Positions 45,094 through 53,886 of a stretch of DNA of 64,000 nucleotides are shown piece after piece (position 1 is the first letter of the stretch; each line of letters opens with the position of its first letter). The position numbers were made by a program, and so were the translations under genes. Source of the stretch: Bacteroidales bacterium H5. Its GTDB lineage: Bacteria > Bacteroidota > Bacteroidia > Bacteroidales > Muribaculaceae. The notes under the pieces were generated by a model, which saw only the letters and a list, made by a program, of their open reading frames with translations, had not been told where the DNA came from and ran no database searches. The stretch covers positions 119,237-183,236 of the forward strand of contig DAAQ01000021.1 of NCBI GenBank assembly GCA_001701225.1, in the 5' to 3' direction.

Positions 45094-47847
45094 TCATAAT
45101 CTGTTTAAAAGAAAAGCATCAATACGATTAATTGTTTTTTGAAGACGCTCTTCTTTTGTAAGCGTGTCTTCGATGTAAAGGAATTCAAACCGAGAATATC
45201 CAATCATTTCATTGTTTAGCCTGACAAATGATTCCTCCATGAATTGTTTGTGCGGAACAAACTTTCCGGCAAATCCTTCGCCCTTGGTTTCGATAATGAT
45301 TACTCTGTTGATGGTATTATCGGAATTGCGAGTGAGCATAAGGAAGTCTGGATAGTAATAGCCATCTAATTTCCACCTTCGACCACGCTTAGTGTAGCAT
45401 CGAATATGGAAATCAGTGAGTGAGTCATCGCCATTGAAGTAGAATTCAACACCGGGGACTGACTTGATATGGTTGATAATACTATGGAGATATGATTCCT
45501 CCAAATTGCTGTCGAGATGATATGGCAGGTAATGGTATGTGCGGTCATTGACTGATTTCTCAACGTCAGGCAACGGTAGGCCATGTTCAATAAGATATTT
45601 GCGGACCTCTTCCGATACAGTTTCAACAGGTTTGCTGTCCTGACAGATAATCTCTGCGACCTTTTCCTGAGAGGGTGAATAGATTGCAGATTTGCTTGCT
45701 TCAATTGGAGACTTAAGCGCGTTGACTTTAAGCAACGAAGCTTCTTCGGGGACCAGTTCCTCTGAAATATTGAATCTGCGGCGTGTGGCAAAACAGTTTC
45801 GTATATCAGAGCGAACCTTGTTTTGATCTACTTCGGTATTATAGACAACATTATCGTCATCTGCAACGATGATTTTATTAAAGATGCTTTTGAGTTCCGA
45901 CTCATATCTTGTCATCGTTTCAATGTCAAGCAGTCCAAAACTCTCTTTGATAATGCGGTCAAGCCAAAGCCGAAAATTGGCAGACTCAGTATATCCATAG
46001 CCTGCTGCGCTTTCAGACGCTGTATCATCAGAGTCGAAGCCTTGAGTGTAAATCACTGTAGAGTCGGCAGTAGGTAGCTGATATGTCTGCAAATAGTCTC
46101 CAATGTCCGGGGTTTGCGCAGTCTCAATGGTGTTATAGTTTATCTTTATCTGATAATACTCAATAGGGGGCAGTTTCAACCGCTCCATACGTGAGTAGCA
46201 GTTAAGCGTTACAAGATCATCGGGTTTCTTGCTGCCAAATTCAGTAATGGTGGTATACTGCTGTTCCTGCAACTGTTGATTGAGCTTATCAGCATTAAAC
46301 TTGTTGAGCCAAATCAAAGCCGTTTCCTTACGGGCGTTGTCGACTTCGCGCAGGCAACGACAGCTAATCTGAAGCACCATGTTTTGAGTGCAAGAATTGC
46401 GTTGAGACAAAATGACTCCAGTAAGGCTTTTACAGTTCCATCCCTCCCGACCAATGCCAACCAGCAGGATAATCCTTTTCTTGGACATAGGAGAATCAAG
46501 AGTATAAAATTCAAACTGAGCATCCTCGTCTACCTGATATTCAGAGTTGCCCTTATGGTATTTTAGAATTGATTCTGTAGGATTAATTCCCAGCTCTGTA
46601 CATATAGCACATGCAGTCGGATAAATATCCTCTTCAAGGTCCTTGATCTTAGGCGCATAAATCGCAATCTTTGCCGATGATCCGTTAGAATAGGTAGTAT
46701 CGGCGTATTTATCAAAAAACTCTCGCAAGCCTCGGTTTATAATCTCTGTTGAGTCAAGATTAGCATGACGCACCATCGGTATTTTCAAAAAATTGCCAAT
46801 ACCACTGATAAGCGGGTAGTAAGTTACGACATTCGCGTACTGAGTACATTTGACCAACAACTCATCAGTAATCTTAATTCGTGATGCCGGATCCATATTC
46901 GGGGTTCCTGAGAAACCGAGCACGGAATTGAAATTACTTTGCTCCATCCATTTGTTTACAACCTTGCGTAGTTTTTGGTCATCGCTGGCATGGTGTACTT
47001 CGTCAATAAGAATACACAATCCGGGTATCTTACCTATTTGTTCGCGCAGTTCATTGGCTTGGCGTGTTGCCTCGTATTCTTTACGATCCTCTTCAGGTAA
47101 CGATTTTAGAAGTGACTCTTCAATGTTGAAATTATTGTCAACTCTATCAAGAATAACCTTTTCGGCATTAGTCACAGCAACCAACCCCATTAGATTAGGG
47201 TTGGCTGTGTGCATACTGATTTTACGTGCATTGGGATTCTTCACAATATTGCTCTTTGAAGCAGATGAAGATTCCTGTAACCATTCGTACTGTATAAGGT
47301 TCTTCAGTTGTGACGCAACCGGATCAGGCAGAATCCACACTGGAGTAAAATTCTGAATGTCCCTGAGACTCGGTACGATAGACGATTTAAGACCTGACGG
47401 AACAAATAGAATGAAGTTATGAGCAAATATTGGATTGTCAGGCTCGGAAAGCGCAAAATAAAGATTTAAATAAATCAATGCTGCCATCAAATATGTCTTG
47501 CCAGCACCCATAGGTATGCTGAAAAGATAATCCGGATAACTTACATTGAAAAACAAGTCTTTAATGACACGGACATAGTCAATAGAGTCCGAATACTTTT
47601 TTATAGCGGCTAAAATCTTAGGCGAATTTATATTGCCATTTTCATCGGGTATAGAAGCATATTCCCACAATGCCAATGCGGCAGGATTAGATTCAAGAAC
47701 TTCCCGTGTTGTTCTATTGACCTCAAGGTCGTCAACATTAGTAGAATTAAATTTACCGAAAGCAAATAACTCCCATAACGGACGATTTTGACATTCGATT
47801 TTAAGGAACAAATACGTTTTTATAGACTCAATCTGAGCATCACGCAT
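45094..47847 (-). CDS. Type III-like restriction enzyme (Res) helicase-nuclease
   Basis: The 917-residue protein has the SF2 helicase motifs MGAGKT at 113-118, DEVHHASDD, FSGTPN and QISCRCLRE. A C-terminal nuclease motif YYPDFLMLTRNSDNTINR followed by VIIIETKG gives the PD...(E)xK pattern. With Mod it makes a type III-type restriction-modification system that would cut invading DNA. A small XRE regulator precedes it. Confidence 0.85.
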   Translation of the reverse strand: MRDAQIESIKTYLFLKIECQNRPLWELFAFGKFNSTNVDDLEVNRTTREVLESNPAALALWEYASIPDENGNINSPKILAAIKKYSDSIDYVRVIKDLFFNVSYPDYLFSIPMGAGKTYLMAALIYLNLYFALSEPDNPIFAHNFILFVPSGLKSSIVPSLRDIQNFTPVWILPDPVASQLKNLIQYEWLQESSSASKSNIVKNPNARKISMHTANPNLMGLVAVTNAEKVILDRVDNNFNIEESLLKSLPEEDRKEYEATRQANELREQIGKIPGLCILIDEVHHASDDQKLRKVVNKWMEQSNFNSVLGFSGTPNMDPASRIKITDELLVKCTQYANVVTYYPLISGIGNFLKIPMVRHANLDSTEIINRGLREFFDKYADTTYSNGSSAKIAIYAPKIKDLEEDIYPTACAICTELGINPTESILKYHKGNSEYQVDEDAQFEFYTLDSPMSKKRIILLVGIGREGWNCKSLTGVILSQRNSCTQNMVLQISCRCLREVDNARKETALIWLNKFNADKLNQQLQEQQYTTITEFGSKKPDDLVTLNCYSRMERLKLPPIEYYQIKINYNTIETAQTPDIGDYLQTYQLPTADSTVIYTQGFDSDDTASESAAGYGYTESANFRLWLDRIIKESFGLLDIETMTRYESELKSIFNKIIVADDDNVVYNTEVDQNKVRSDIRNCFATRRRFNISEELVPEEASLLKVNALKSPIEASKSAIYSPSQEKVAEIICQDSKPVETVSEEVRKYLIEHGLPLPDVEKSVNDRTYHYLPYHLDSNLEESYLHSIINHIKSVPGVEFYFNGDDSLTDFHIRCYTKRGRRWKLDGYYYPDFLMLTRNSDNTINRVIIIETKGEGFAGKFVPHKQFMEESFVRLNNEMIGYSRFEFLYIEDTLTKEERLQKTINRIDAFLLNRL

Positions 47848-47924
47848 CTTATGCTGATGTTCGATATAAGATATAAGATCAGTAATGACGCAACTCGGAG
47901 AGCTAAGCCATTCATCTCTTTTTT

Positions 47925-47942
47925 TCTATATAATCTTATAGA
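47925..47942. promoter_or_regulatory. Inverted repeat TCTATA-6-TATAGA upstream of res
   Basis: TCTATA at 47925-47930 and TATAGA at 47937-47942 form a 6+6+6 inverted repeat between the XRE gene and res. It could be a site for the XRE regulator; the short length makes this uncertain. Confidence 0.35.
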
Positions 47943-47956
47943 ACATAGCAGATGCT

Positions 47957-48169
47957 TTATAATTCTACAATTTTGGTATTTAGCAAATCATCAACATTAA
48001 CTTCCAATAACTTGGCAATTTTAACTAAGGTAGGCAAATCTGGCTGGGAACTATTCGTACACCATTTTGAGACAGTTGATGGATTCACATTTAATTGCTC
48101 ACTTAACCATTTATTTGTCTGTTTCTTTTCTGCTAAAACTACTTTTAATCGGTTTGTATCAGTTTCCAT
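47957..48169 (-). CDS. Small XRE family regulator (controller-like)
   Basis: A 70-residue Cro/CI-type protein with a helix-turn-helix (NKWLSEQLNVNPSTVSKWCT). It lies 110 bp upstream of res in the same direction. Small XRE proteins in such places are controllers that delay restriction until methylation is complete. An inverted repeat lies just before its own start, consistent with autoregulation. Confidence 0.75.
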   Translation of the reverse strand: METDTNRLKVVLAEKKQTNKWLSEQLNVNPSTVSKWCTNSSQPDLPTLVKIAKLLEVNVDDLLNTKIVEL

Positions 48170-48185
48170 GTCGATAAAATTTGTT

Positions 48186-48199
48186 ATCCGCTCGCGGAT
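48186..48199. promoter_or_regulatory. Inverted repeat ATCCGC-TC-GCGGAT before the XRE gene
   Basis: A 6 bp perfect inverted repeat with a 2 bp spacer, 17 bp from the ATG at 48169. It is a candidate operator of the small XRE regulator. Confidence 0.4.
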
Positions 48200-48249
48200 T
48201 TAGTGAAAGTTTCGCAAATGGCAATGAGATATGCTGAGAAACATATTAA

Positions 48250-48282
48250 CGCCCCGGCAAGAGGGTGAGTCTTGTCGGGGCG
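48250..48282 (-). terminator. 13 bp hairpin at the end of the mobilization gene run
   Basis: CGCCCCGGCAAGA (48250-48262) pairs with TCTTGTCGGGGCG (48270-48282), with one wobble and a loop of about 7 bases. It lies 18 bp after the stop of the last minus-strand gene. The sequence after it is only moderately T-rich. Confidence 0.5.
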
Positions 48283-48299
48283 ATGGGAAGGGTTAGGAA

Positions 48300-48803
48300 T
48301 TAGTATAGGCGGATGCAGGTTACATCGGCGGTCTGGACGGTTGCGGTCTGGACGGGCTTGTCTTTGGAGAAGCCGATGGCGAAGTGCTGGATGCGGTGTG
48401 TTGTGCAGAGTTCTTTAAGGAACACGAGGAACTTACACAATTCTTCAATGAGCCAGTTCTCATCATTAGTCGAGGTGATGGAGACCAGCATCATCACGTT
48501 GTCGGGGAGGTTGTAGAGGCCGTCAGAGTCCGTGAGGATGACAAGCGAGGGCGCGAATGTCGTGTCTTTCGAGAAGAGGCTTGCGCCGTTGGTATAATCC
48601 TCACAGCGCAGTTTGGTCGCTGGAGTGCCGTGGTTGTCGGCGAGATACTTCTCGATGTCGGCGAAGGCTGCCCTGAGACGAGGGTCGCTTACGACCGAAA
48701 GGTCGGTAGACGGCTCCGCGTTGGGAGTTGTGACAGTCGCCGGTGTTGCCTTGCGGCCAAAGATGGATTTCACACGAGAGAGGAGTTGGTTGAATGTCTT
48801 CAT
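48300..48803 (-). CDS. Hypothetical protein of the mobilization region
   Basis: The ATG at 48803 gives 167 residues (MKTFNQLLSRVKSIFGRK...), helical with VSDPRLRAAFADIEKYLADN and a beta-rich middle with ASLFSKDTTFAP. No family is recognised. The 5' 200 bp overlap in another frame the end of the membrane protein gene upstream. Longer readings to 48899 are less likely. Confidence 0.5.
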   Translation of the reverse strand: MKTFNQLLSRVKSIFGRKATPATVTTPNAEPSTDLSVVSDPRLRAAFADIEKYLADNHGTPATKLRCEDYTNGASLFSKDTTFAPSLVILTDSDGLYNLPDNVMMLVSITSTNDENWLIEELCKFLVFLKELCTTHRIQHFAIGFSKDKPVQTATVQTADVTCIRLY

Positions 48804-49488
48804 TTTCTTGATTTTTGCTGTTGGTTTGGGAATTGAGTTCGTTGATTTTTTCTTCGAGGCGTTGCTTCTGGTCGAGGGCGCGGGCGGTTTCCTGCACACG
48901 GTCTTCGTATGCTTTCACTTCTGATTCGATTTGCTTGACACGTTCCGGGTCGCGGAACCAGCTCTGGATGCTGTCAAGGCCCTCTGAGTTGATGCCGCCA
49001 TGCATCAGTATGTAGTGATACTTGATGTCGGAGATACGGGCTCGTTCGATGCGAGCTTCCTGCCAGATGAAGGTGGCGCAGAAGAACATCAATGTGAGTA
49101 CCGAGATAAACATGGCGAGATATACCTGCCACGATTCTTTGGCGATACGGATGGTCTTTTCAATCCTTTGTACCGGAGGGTTAGCGGTGAAGTTGTCAAT
49201 TTTTTCGGTTATTTCGGTTTTCAGCTCATCAACAGATGTGGTCAGATTTTCGCCGATTTCTTTCACGGTTGTTGTCTGATTTTCGATAGATGTCTGCATC
49301 TCATCGACTTTTTCAGTGACGGCTGACGTTATGTTGGTGCCTATATTATTCAGGTCGTTGGCGGTGGCGCAGTTGAGCTGCGATTCCTTGATTTCGGTAC
49401 ACGTACCGGTGATTGTGCTGAGGTCTTCAGCGATGTTTTGGAGAATATTCTCCGGGGAGTTTTCAAAATTTTCTTTCATGCTTTTCAA
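48601..49488 (-). CDS. Coiled-coil single-pass membrane protein of the mobilization region
   Basis: Residues 1-110 are helical and coiled-coil prone (ILQNIAEDLSTITGTCTEIK). One membrane helix lies at about 122-142 (VYLAMFISVLTLMFFCATFI) and a second coiled coil at about 185-215. The last 65 residues (PFGRKRPSSQGSLRRHR) are read through the start of the next gene in another frame and have unusual composition. The protein may really end earlier, if a stop was lost through a frameshift. It starts 9 bp after the relaxase stop. Confidence 0.5.
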   Translation of the reverse strand: MKSMKENFENSPENILQNIAEDLSTITGTCTEIKESQLNCATANDLNNIGTNITSAVTEKVDEMQTSIENQTTTVKEIGENLTTSVDELKTEITEKIDNFTANPPVQRIEKTIRIAKESWQVYLAMFISVLTLMFFCATFIWQEARIERARISDIKYHYILMHGGINSEGLDSIQSWFRDPERVKQIESEVKAYEDRVQETARALDQKQRLEEKINELNSQTNSKNQENEDIQPTPLSCEIHLWPQGNTGDCHNSQRGAVYRPFGRKRPSSQGSLRRHREVSRRQPRHSSDQTAL

Positions 49489-49497
49489 TTTTTGAAA

Positions 49498-50472
49498 TTA
49501 AAGACTTCTGCCTCTTTTTCTCTTTTTTTGGCGATTCATCTCACGGATGAATGCCTCCTCTTCCGGGTCGTAGGCAGGTCCGACTTGGAAAAGACCACCG
49601 ACAGCGTTGCCGAGTCCTTCGACCATATCGGCTCCGGCTTCGATGATTTTTGCTGCGGCACTCGGTTCCTGTTTAGGTTGCTGTCGCATCGGTTGGGGTG
49701 ACGATGATGCCGACTGGGACTGACGGTTTTTGTTTCGGTAGAGGGCGTTGCAGATGACATTGTAGGAGCATCTGCCATCTCGATCAACCTGCGAAGCCTT
49801 GAATTTCTGACCGTCTTTGATGTAAGAGAGTCCCTCGACTTCGGTAGAACCACGTCGGAATTTCTTCCTTACCGTTACACCTTTTTGTGCGAGTTCGCGC
49901 TGAAAAGTAGTCCAGTCTTTTGCCGATTTCTTAGCGGCTTGAACGGCAAGATATATCTCCTGACGTGTCTTCGACCGTCCTTGTAGACGCTGCGTTTTCA
50001 CGTGGTCTTTGTTCTCGCCGTAGGTCAGACCGTACTTCTTTTTCATCTCGTCGCAGATTTCGTTGTTGCGGTAATACTCGAAACTGTCGCTAACACATTT
50101 GCCATCATTGTCCACTCGATTATAGACGATGTGGCAGTGAGGATGCGCCTTGTCGAGATGGCGCGCTATGATAAACTGGGTGTTCTTGATGCCCGTTTTC
50201 TCCATGTATTCCAGCGCGAGTTTCACCATGACTTCATCTGAAAGTCGTGCCGAATCGTCCAGCGAATAGGATAGAGAAATGTGCCCGCACCAATGCTGGC
50301 CGCGACTATTGAGATGCCGCTGACACTCGAACCCGTCAATAATGTCTTTCGGCGTGTCGGTCATCAGACCCTCGGAATAGAGCAAACGAGCCTCCTTGTT
50401 CTTCTCTTTCAGCGCAAGCGCATACTCCACACAGCCCGAAAAACAGCTCCCTTTTGTTATGCCTCCAATCAT
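49498..50472 (-). CDS. Relaxase/mobilization nuclease (MobA/BmgA-like, MOBP)
   Basis: The relaxase opens with MIGGITKGSCFSGCVEYAL and has the HxDK...HPHCH metal site (ARHLDKAHPHCHIVYNRVD). It nicks at oriT and pilots the strand through a helper conjugation apparatus. The start at 50472 overlaps the MobC-like gene by 4 bp; the extension to 50526 is rejected. Length 324 residues. The C terminus is Gln/Ser-rich and ends basic (KRKRGRSL). Confidence 0.88.
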   Translation of the reverse strand: MIGGITKGSCFSGCVEYALALKEKNKEARLLYSEGLMTDTPKDIIDGFECQRHLNSRGQHWCGHISLSYSLDDSARLSDEVMVKLALEYMEKTGIKNTQFIIARHLDKAHPHCHIVYNRVDNDGKCVSDSFEYYRNNEICDEMKKKYGLTYGENKDHVKTQRLQGRSKTRQEIYLAVQAAKKSAKDWTTFQRELAQKGVTVRKKFRRGSTEVEGLSYIKDGQKFKASQVDRDGRCSYNVICNALYRNKNRQSQSASSSPQPMRQQPKQEPSAAAKIIEAGADMVEGLGNAVGGLFQVGPAYDPEEEAFIREMNRQKKRKRGRSL

Positions 50473-50840
50473 ACGACATTGGAATAGAGTGATTTTATTT
50501 CCTTGCTTAGCCCTTTGAGAGTCCACTCGACAAGCTTAGAGCCCGCTTCGTTGGCTTTCTTCGCAAGCTGGTTTAGGTTGTTAGCCATGCTTCCAATCTG
50601 ACGAGGTATCGCCATATCTTCAGGTGTGGCGATCGCTGTAACTTTGGCGTTGAGCAGTGCGTGACGCCAGTAGTCTGATAACTTTCTGCCGGACTTCCGA
50701 CAGTTCTCCTGAACGGTCTGATACTGTTCCTCGTCAAGCCTGACGCTGACAACGTATGACTTGCCGGACTTCTTTATTGCTCTCGGAGGAGCATTCTTTC
50801 TTTTTGCAAATGTCATTTTCGGGATTTTGAGATTTGACAT
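50469..50840 (-). CDS. MobC/MbpA-like relaxosome protein
   Basis: The protein has a ribbon-helix-helix-like part (YVVSVRLDEEQYQTVQENCR) and SDYWRHALLNAK, as in bacterial MobC plasmid mobilization proteins. The ATG at 50840 (MSNLKIPKM) is chosen, giving about 123 residues; 50888 and 50816 are alternatives. It would bind oriT and help the relaxase, whose start it overlaps by 4 bp. An inverted repeat lies immediately upstream. Confidence 0.75.
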   Translation of the reverse strand: MSNLKIPKMTFAKRKNAPPRAIKKSGKSYVVSVRLDEEQYQTVQENCRKSGRKLSDYWRHALLNAKVTAIATPEDMAIPRQIGSMANNLNQLAKKANEAGSKLVEWTLKGLSKEIKSLYSNVV

Positions 50841-50877
50841 TGTGACCATCGGGAACGGACTCCAGCCGCAGGGTAAC

Positions 50878-50928
50878 GGAGGATGCAAGGTCGGGAATGT
50901 TTACATTGCCACTACCTTGCTATCCTCC
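50878..50928. other. Candidate origin of transfer (oriT) hairpin
   Basis: GGAGGATGCAAGGT (50878-50891) pairs with ACCTTGCTATCCTCC (50914-50928), a 14 bp stem with one bulged base. Further small hairpins follow (AAACCT/AGGTTT just after, and ATGGC/GCCAT near 50970). It lies between DUF3408 and the MobC-like gene, the usual oriT place for relaxosome genes. No nic site can be assigned by eye. Confidence 0.5.
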
Positions 50929-50998
50929 AAACCTTATCAGGTTTTCCGGATACCGGCGCTGCCGATGGCTTCGCCATTTTACTGCCTCGGGGTAGTGG

Positions 50999-51408
50999 TC
51001 AGAACGATTTACTGATTACGATGAACCAACTCTCGTAGTTGGCTGAGTTACTGTCGAGGTGCTCGTTGATAATGTGCTCGACAAAGTTGCTGACGCTGTA
51101 ACCGGGTCCACCGAAAAAGCGGGCGATGCGCTCGACACGGTCAAACGTGTCGTTGCTGATTGCCACCTGATGCTTGTTGTCCTTGCCAAGCTTAATCAGA
51201 CCGAAGTATGCCTTACGGTAATCTTCGAGGTCGCTCTTGCGCTGCTTGGCGGTGGGTCGTTTTGATTTGGGTTGAGCGTTGTCGCTATGTCAGCGATGGG
51301 CTGAACTTCGAGGGTTGTAGGATTTTCCATAGATTCAGAAAAGATTGAGTTGTTAGATATATCAGCCATTTCGGATGACTGAGGATTTTTAGATTTTTCT
51401 GTTTTCAC
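50999..51408 (-). pseudogene. DUF3408 family protein, frameshifted
   Basis: The C-terminal part in one frame (PKSKRPTAKQRKSDLEDYRK, DRVERIARFFGGPGYS, ESWFIVI) is the DUF3408 domain found in Bacteroidales mobilizable elements. The matching N-terminal part (MKTEKSKNPQ...) starts at 51408 in another frame. The shift is near 51270-51290, and the downstream frame has no ATG. An element of this kind usually has an intact copy, so this is either a mutation or a sequencing error. Confidence 0.7.
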
Positions 51409-51583
51409 GTTTTTGATTTTTTATGAGCTTGCGCACGGTTTGACTTTGGTGTTGTTTGGATTGCACGGAGTGCAGAGTAGTTGGCATATCTCGGATGCGT
51501 GGCAACCTGTGTTTGCCGAGTGTGCCGGTGCCGGCCACTGTTTTGTTACTCTGATTTTCTTTCATTTTAGGGAGGAGTAACAT
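51389..51583 (-). CDS. Small basic protein, doubtful
   Basis: A 64-residue frame between DUF3987 and DUF3408, rich in Lys, Gln and Thr, with no recognisable family. It overlaps the start of the DUF3408 frame by 20 bp. It could be a real small gene of the element or chance. Confidence 0.2.
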   Translation of the reverse strand: MLLLPKMKENQSNKTVAGTGTLGKHRLPRIRDMPTTLHSVQSKQHQSQTVRKLIKNQKRENRKI

Positions 51584-51614
51584 TGTTAGCGGAGTAACAT
51601 GAAAGCTTCTGATA

Positions 51615-52961
51615 TCATCCTTGTCGTATGCGACGGAACAGGGTATTAAGATTGCGGGTAAGGAACATCTTGAATGTATGGTCTTTCATCCCGAACCGCT
51701 CGGCTATGCGGATACCGTCGGCGGTAGAAAACTCCTCGGTGAGATGCTCATAAACGGTGCGGTGCAATTCATTCAACTTCTCCTCGCTGATGCAGGTGAG
51801 TACGCTTAGTGCGTTGCCCCGGAAATATTCCGCCAGTTCTATCGCGCCTGCCACATCGTCATTCTCAATGTCTGACGGGCGAGGTTGGCCTTCACCGACA
51901 GCCCAGCGGACAAGTCGGAGTATCAGGCAGAACCGAAGTACATAGATTTCGAGCTTGCAGAAGAAACTGACTACGTTGTCGCTCATCTCCTTGTCGCATA
52001 GCGCGGCATTCTCATGCTGCCACTCATAGAGTCTCCGCTTGGTATCCGGAGTGAACCGCATGACGGTGGGTATTGGCTCCCTATCCTCGTTGACTACACA
52101 TTCCACTGAAAGAAGTCGGTTGAGTATGCGCTCCCATTCACGGTCGAGGTCATCGCGCACTTCATCCTCGTTCCATCGCGGTTTACCGTTACTCTTGGTC
52201 ATCGCAAAGAGTATGCGGTCGATGAAACCGTTGGGTGTTCTCTCGCCATTGGCAAGTTCAGTAAGCAGACGTTTCTGAATTGTTCCGACAACCGAGATGA
52301 ACGGTCGCTTGATAAAGATGGAGTTCTGCGAGTTCTTGCGGTCGGACATAGTGGCGCTTCCATTGAAAGCCGACAGCCAGAATTGTTCCTCAGAGCCATT
52401 GTTGTAGCGGGTGAAGTTTTTGAACCATGCCGACAGTTCGTCAACCCACAGGCAGAGACCTCTTGGATTATGGGAATGAATGGCGCTCAAACCTTCCTGC
52501 GTAACATCCGACACAAGGTAGCGCAGACGTTTCGGCTCTTTCGGGAATTGTTGCTCGAATCCGGCATGAACACGTTCTTTACGGCTCATGGCTATTGCCT
52601 GTTGGTACTCACAATATTTTTTCTGGTAGTCCAGATTGTTTTTCCAATCGGTGTTGACGAGTGGTTGCATGGCGAATGCCAGTGGGTGTGATTTGCAGGC
52701 TCCAGGGCGACCAACAATCGCAATATATAGGATTGCCGATTCATGCCAGTTGCGTTTCACTTCCACGCGGTGAGAGTTGCCGATTGCTACGGATATTGCA
52801 GCCATCATGGATACCGCAGTATAATCGGCTGGGAAACCGTTGCTGTCATGCAGCTCCAGAATGATACGCTGTAATCTGTCAGGAAATACATGCACTGGGA
52901 ATAGATTGGTCCGGGATTGAGTATAATCTCTTTCCATAGGCTCAGAAATTATACCCTCCAC
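51615..52961 (-). CDS. DUF3987 protein (primase/helicase-like ATPase)
   Basis: The P-loop variant GRPGACKSH lies at about 83-91, followed by WVDELSAWF. The 448-residue size and the N-terminal FPVHVFPDRLQ are typical of DUF3987 proteins found in mobilizable elements and in prophage-like islands. It probably helps replicate or transfer the element. Its start overlaps the excisionase-like HTH gene end by 20 bp. Confidence 0.8.
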   Translation of the reverse strand: MEGIISEPMERDYTQSRTNLFPVHVFPDRLQRIILELHDSNGFPADYTAVSMMAAISVAIGNSHRVEVKRNWHESAILYIAIVGRPGACKSHPLAFAMQPLVNTDWKNNLDYQKKYCEYQQAIAMSRKERVHAGFEQQFPKEPKRLRYLVSDVTQEGLSAIHSHNPRGLCLWVDELSAWFKNFTRYNNGSEEQFWLSAFNGSATMSDRKNSQNSIFIKRPFISVVGTIQKRLLTELANGERTPNGFIDRILFAMTKSNGKPRWNEDEVRDDLDREWERILNRLLSVECVVNEDREPIPTVMRFTPDTKRRLYEWQHENAALCDKEMSDNVVSFFCKLEIYVLRFCLILRLVRWAVGEGQPRPSDIENDDVAGAIELAEYFRGNALSVLTCISEEKLNELHRTVYEHLTEEFSTADGIRIAERFGMKDHTFKMFLTRNLNTLFRRIRQG

Positions 52962-53328
52962 GTGGACGTCGTTTCATCCCGGCTATGATGGCAGCCGCAG
53001 TCTCAGCGAGAGAAGGAGCAACGGAATGTTTGCGACCATTCTCAATCCATGCGTATAGTTCATCCTCATAGAAATAGAGGAGCTTGCCGCGCTTATAGCT
53101 CGGAATGGGGTCATTCGGAGCTTTGATGCCACGGTAGAGGCTCGAAAGTGACTTGCCTATTATCTGGCAAGCCTCTTTCGCATACACGAGTCTGCGTGAA
53201 GGCTTGGACTGTTTGGAGTGGCCGGCTATGCCTGCCTTTTCAAGCAGGTCAAGCACACGGTCGAGTTTCTCGGAGAGACCGCTTACCACATGTGGCAGCT
53301 GGTCAAAAGTGATTTTGGAAGTTTCCAT
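52942..53328 (-). CDS. Excisionase-like helix-turn-helix protein
   Basis: From the ATG at 53328 it has 128 residues with a coiled-coil N terminus (DQLPHVVSGLSEKLDRVLDL). A MerR/excisionase-type helix-turn-helix follows (LVYAKEACQIIGKSLSSLYR, then YKRGKLLYFYEDELYAWI). Such proteins direct the recombinase toward excision. A longer reading to 53409 is rejected because it overlaps the inverted repeat and -7-like box upstream. Confidence 0.78.
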   Translation of the reverse strand: METSKITFDQLPHVVSGLSEKLDRVLDLLEKAGIAGHSKQSKPSRRLVYAKEACQIIGKSLSSLYRGIKAPNDPIPSYKRGKLLYFYEDELYAWIENGRKHSVAPSLAETAAAIIAGMKRRPRGGYNF

Positions 53329-53332
53329 ATTG

Positions 53333-53370
53333 GTGCGGTTTTGAATTGTTTTACGGAAATATAACCGCAC
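53333..53370. promoter_or_regulatory. 8 bp inverted repeat before the excisionase-like gene
   Basis: GTGCGGTT (53333-53340) and AACCGCAC (53363-53370) are perfect inverted copies 22 bp apart. They lie directly before the ATG and flank a -7-like TATATTTC. They may be an operator or a leader hairpin. Confidence 0.45.
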
Positions 53371-53569
53371 TGATTGAAAATGAGTTGATGGTGAAATAAA
53401 TAACCCCAATCACTTCCTAAAATAACCGTTTGACAAGTGCTAATGCTGTGATAATCAGATGGGATTTCTTTGAAATATTTGTATGGTGATTTAGTAAGAT
53501 GTTAGGTGATTTTATAGTTATTTTGAGTAATAACCGTAATTGGCCTTCATTAGAGTGAGAAGTTCAAAG

Positions 53570-53845
53570 GCGATGAAACTATATACTGTGGAAAAGAAGT
53601 TTGCTATGTACGGTATAGGATTTGTCGAGCTACAAGATATGGGATTTAGGGCCGATGTCACTCCCGGAGTTGGAATTGGCTGGTGTCTTGCGGCTGATTA
53701 TTACAATCAGGTGCATGTTAAAAAATCTCTTTCAGAAAGTGTGATGCAAAAGACTAGTATGGTAAAGGCCGGAAAGTTTTATCATCCGAAACTGTCAAAT
53801 GATTCGTCGCTGTGGATTTATGTGCTTTATGGGATTGATTTATAA
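53570..53845 (+). pseudogene. Decayed copy of the GNAT gene at 29924
   Basis: The protein reads MGFRADVTPGVGIGWCLAAD..., against IGFDADFTPGVEIGWRLAAI in the intact gene, and ends VMQKTSMVKAGKFYHP against VMQKIGMVKAGEFEHP. About 25-30 residues in the middle, including the acetyl-CoA motif, and the N terminus are missing. It is a truncated remnant lying between cargo genes. Confidence 0.7.
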
Positions 53846-53851
53846 CAAAAA

Positions 53852-53886
53852 GGCGAATAGCCATGACAAAGTCGCAACTATTCGCC
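53852..53886 (-). terminator. Rho-independent terminator after the cargo membrane protein gene
   Basis: GGCGAATAG (53852-53860) and CTATTCGCC (53878-53886) form a 9 bp stem. On the minus strand the stem is followed by TTTTTGTTATAAATC, a U-run. It ends the cargo run transcribed from 55308. Confidence 0.65.
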
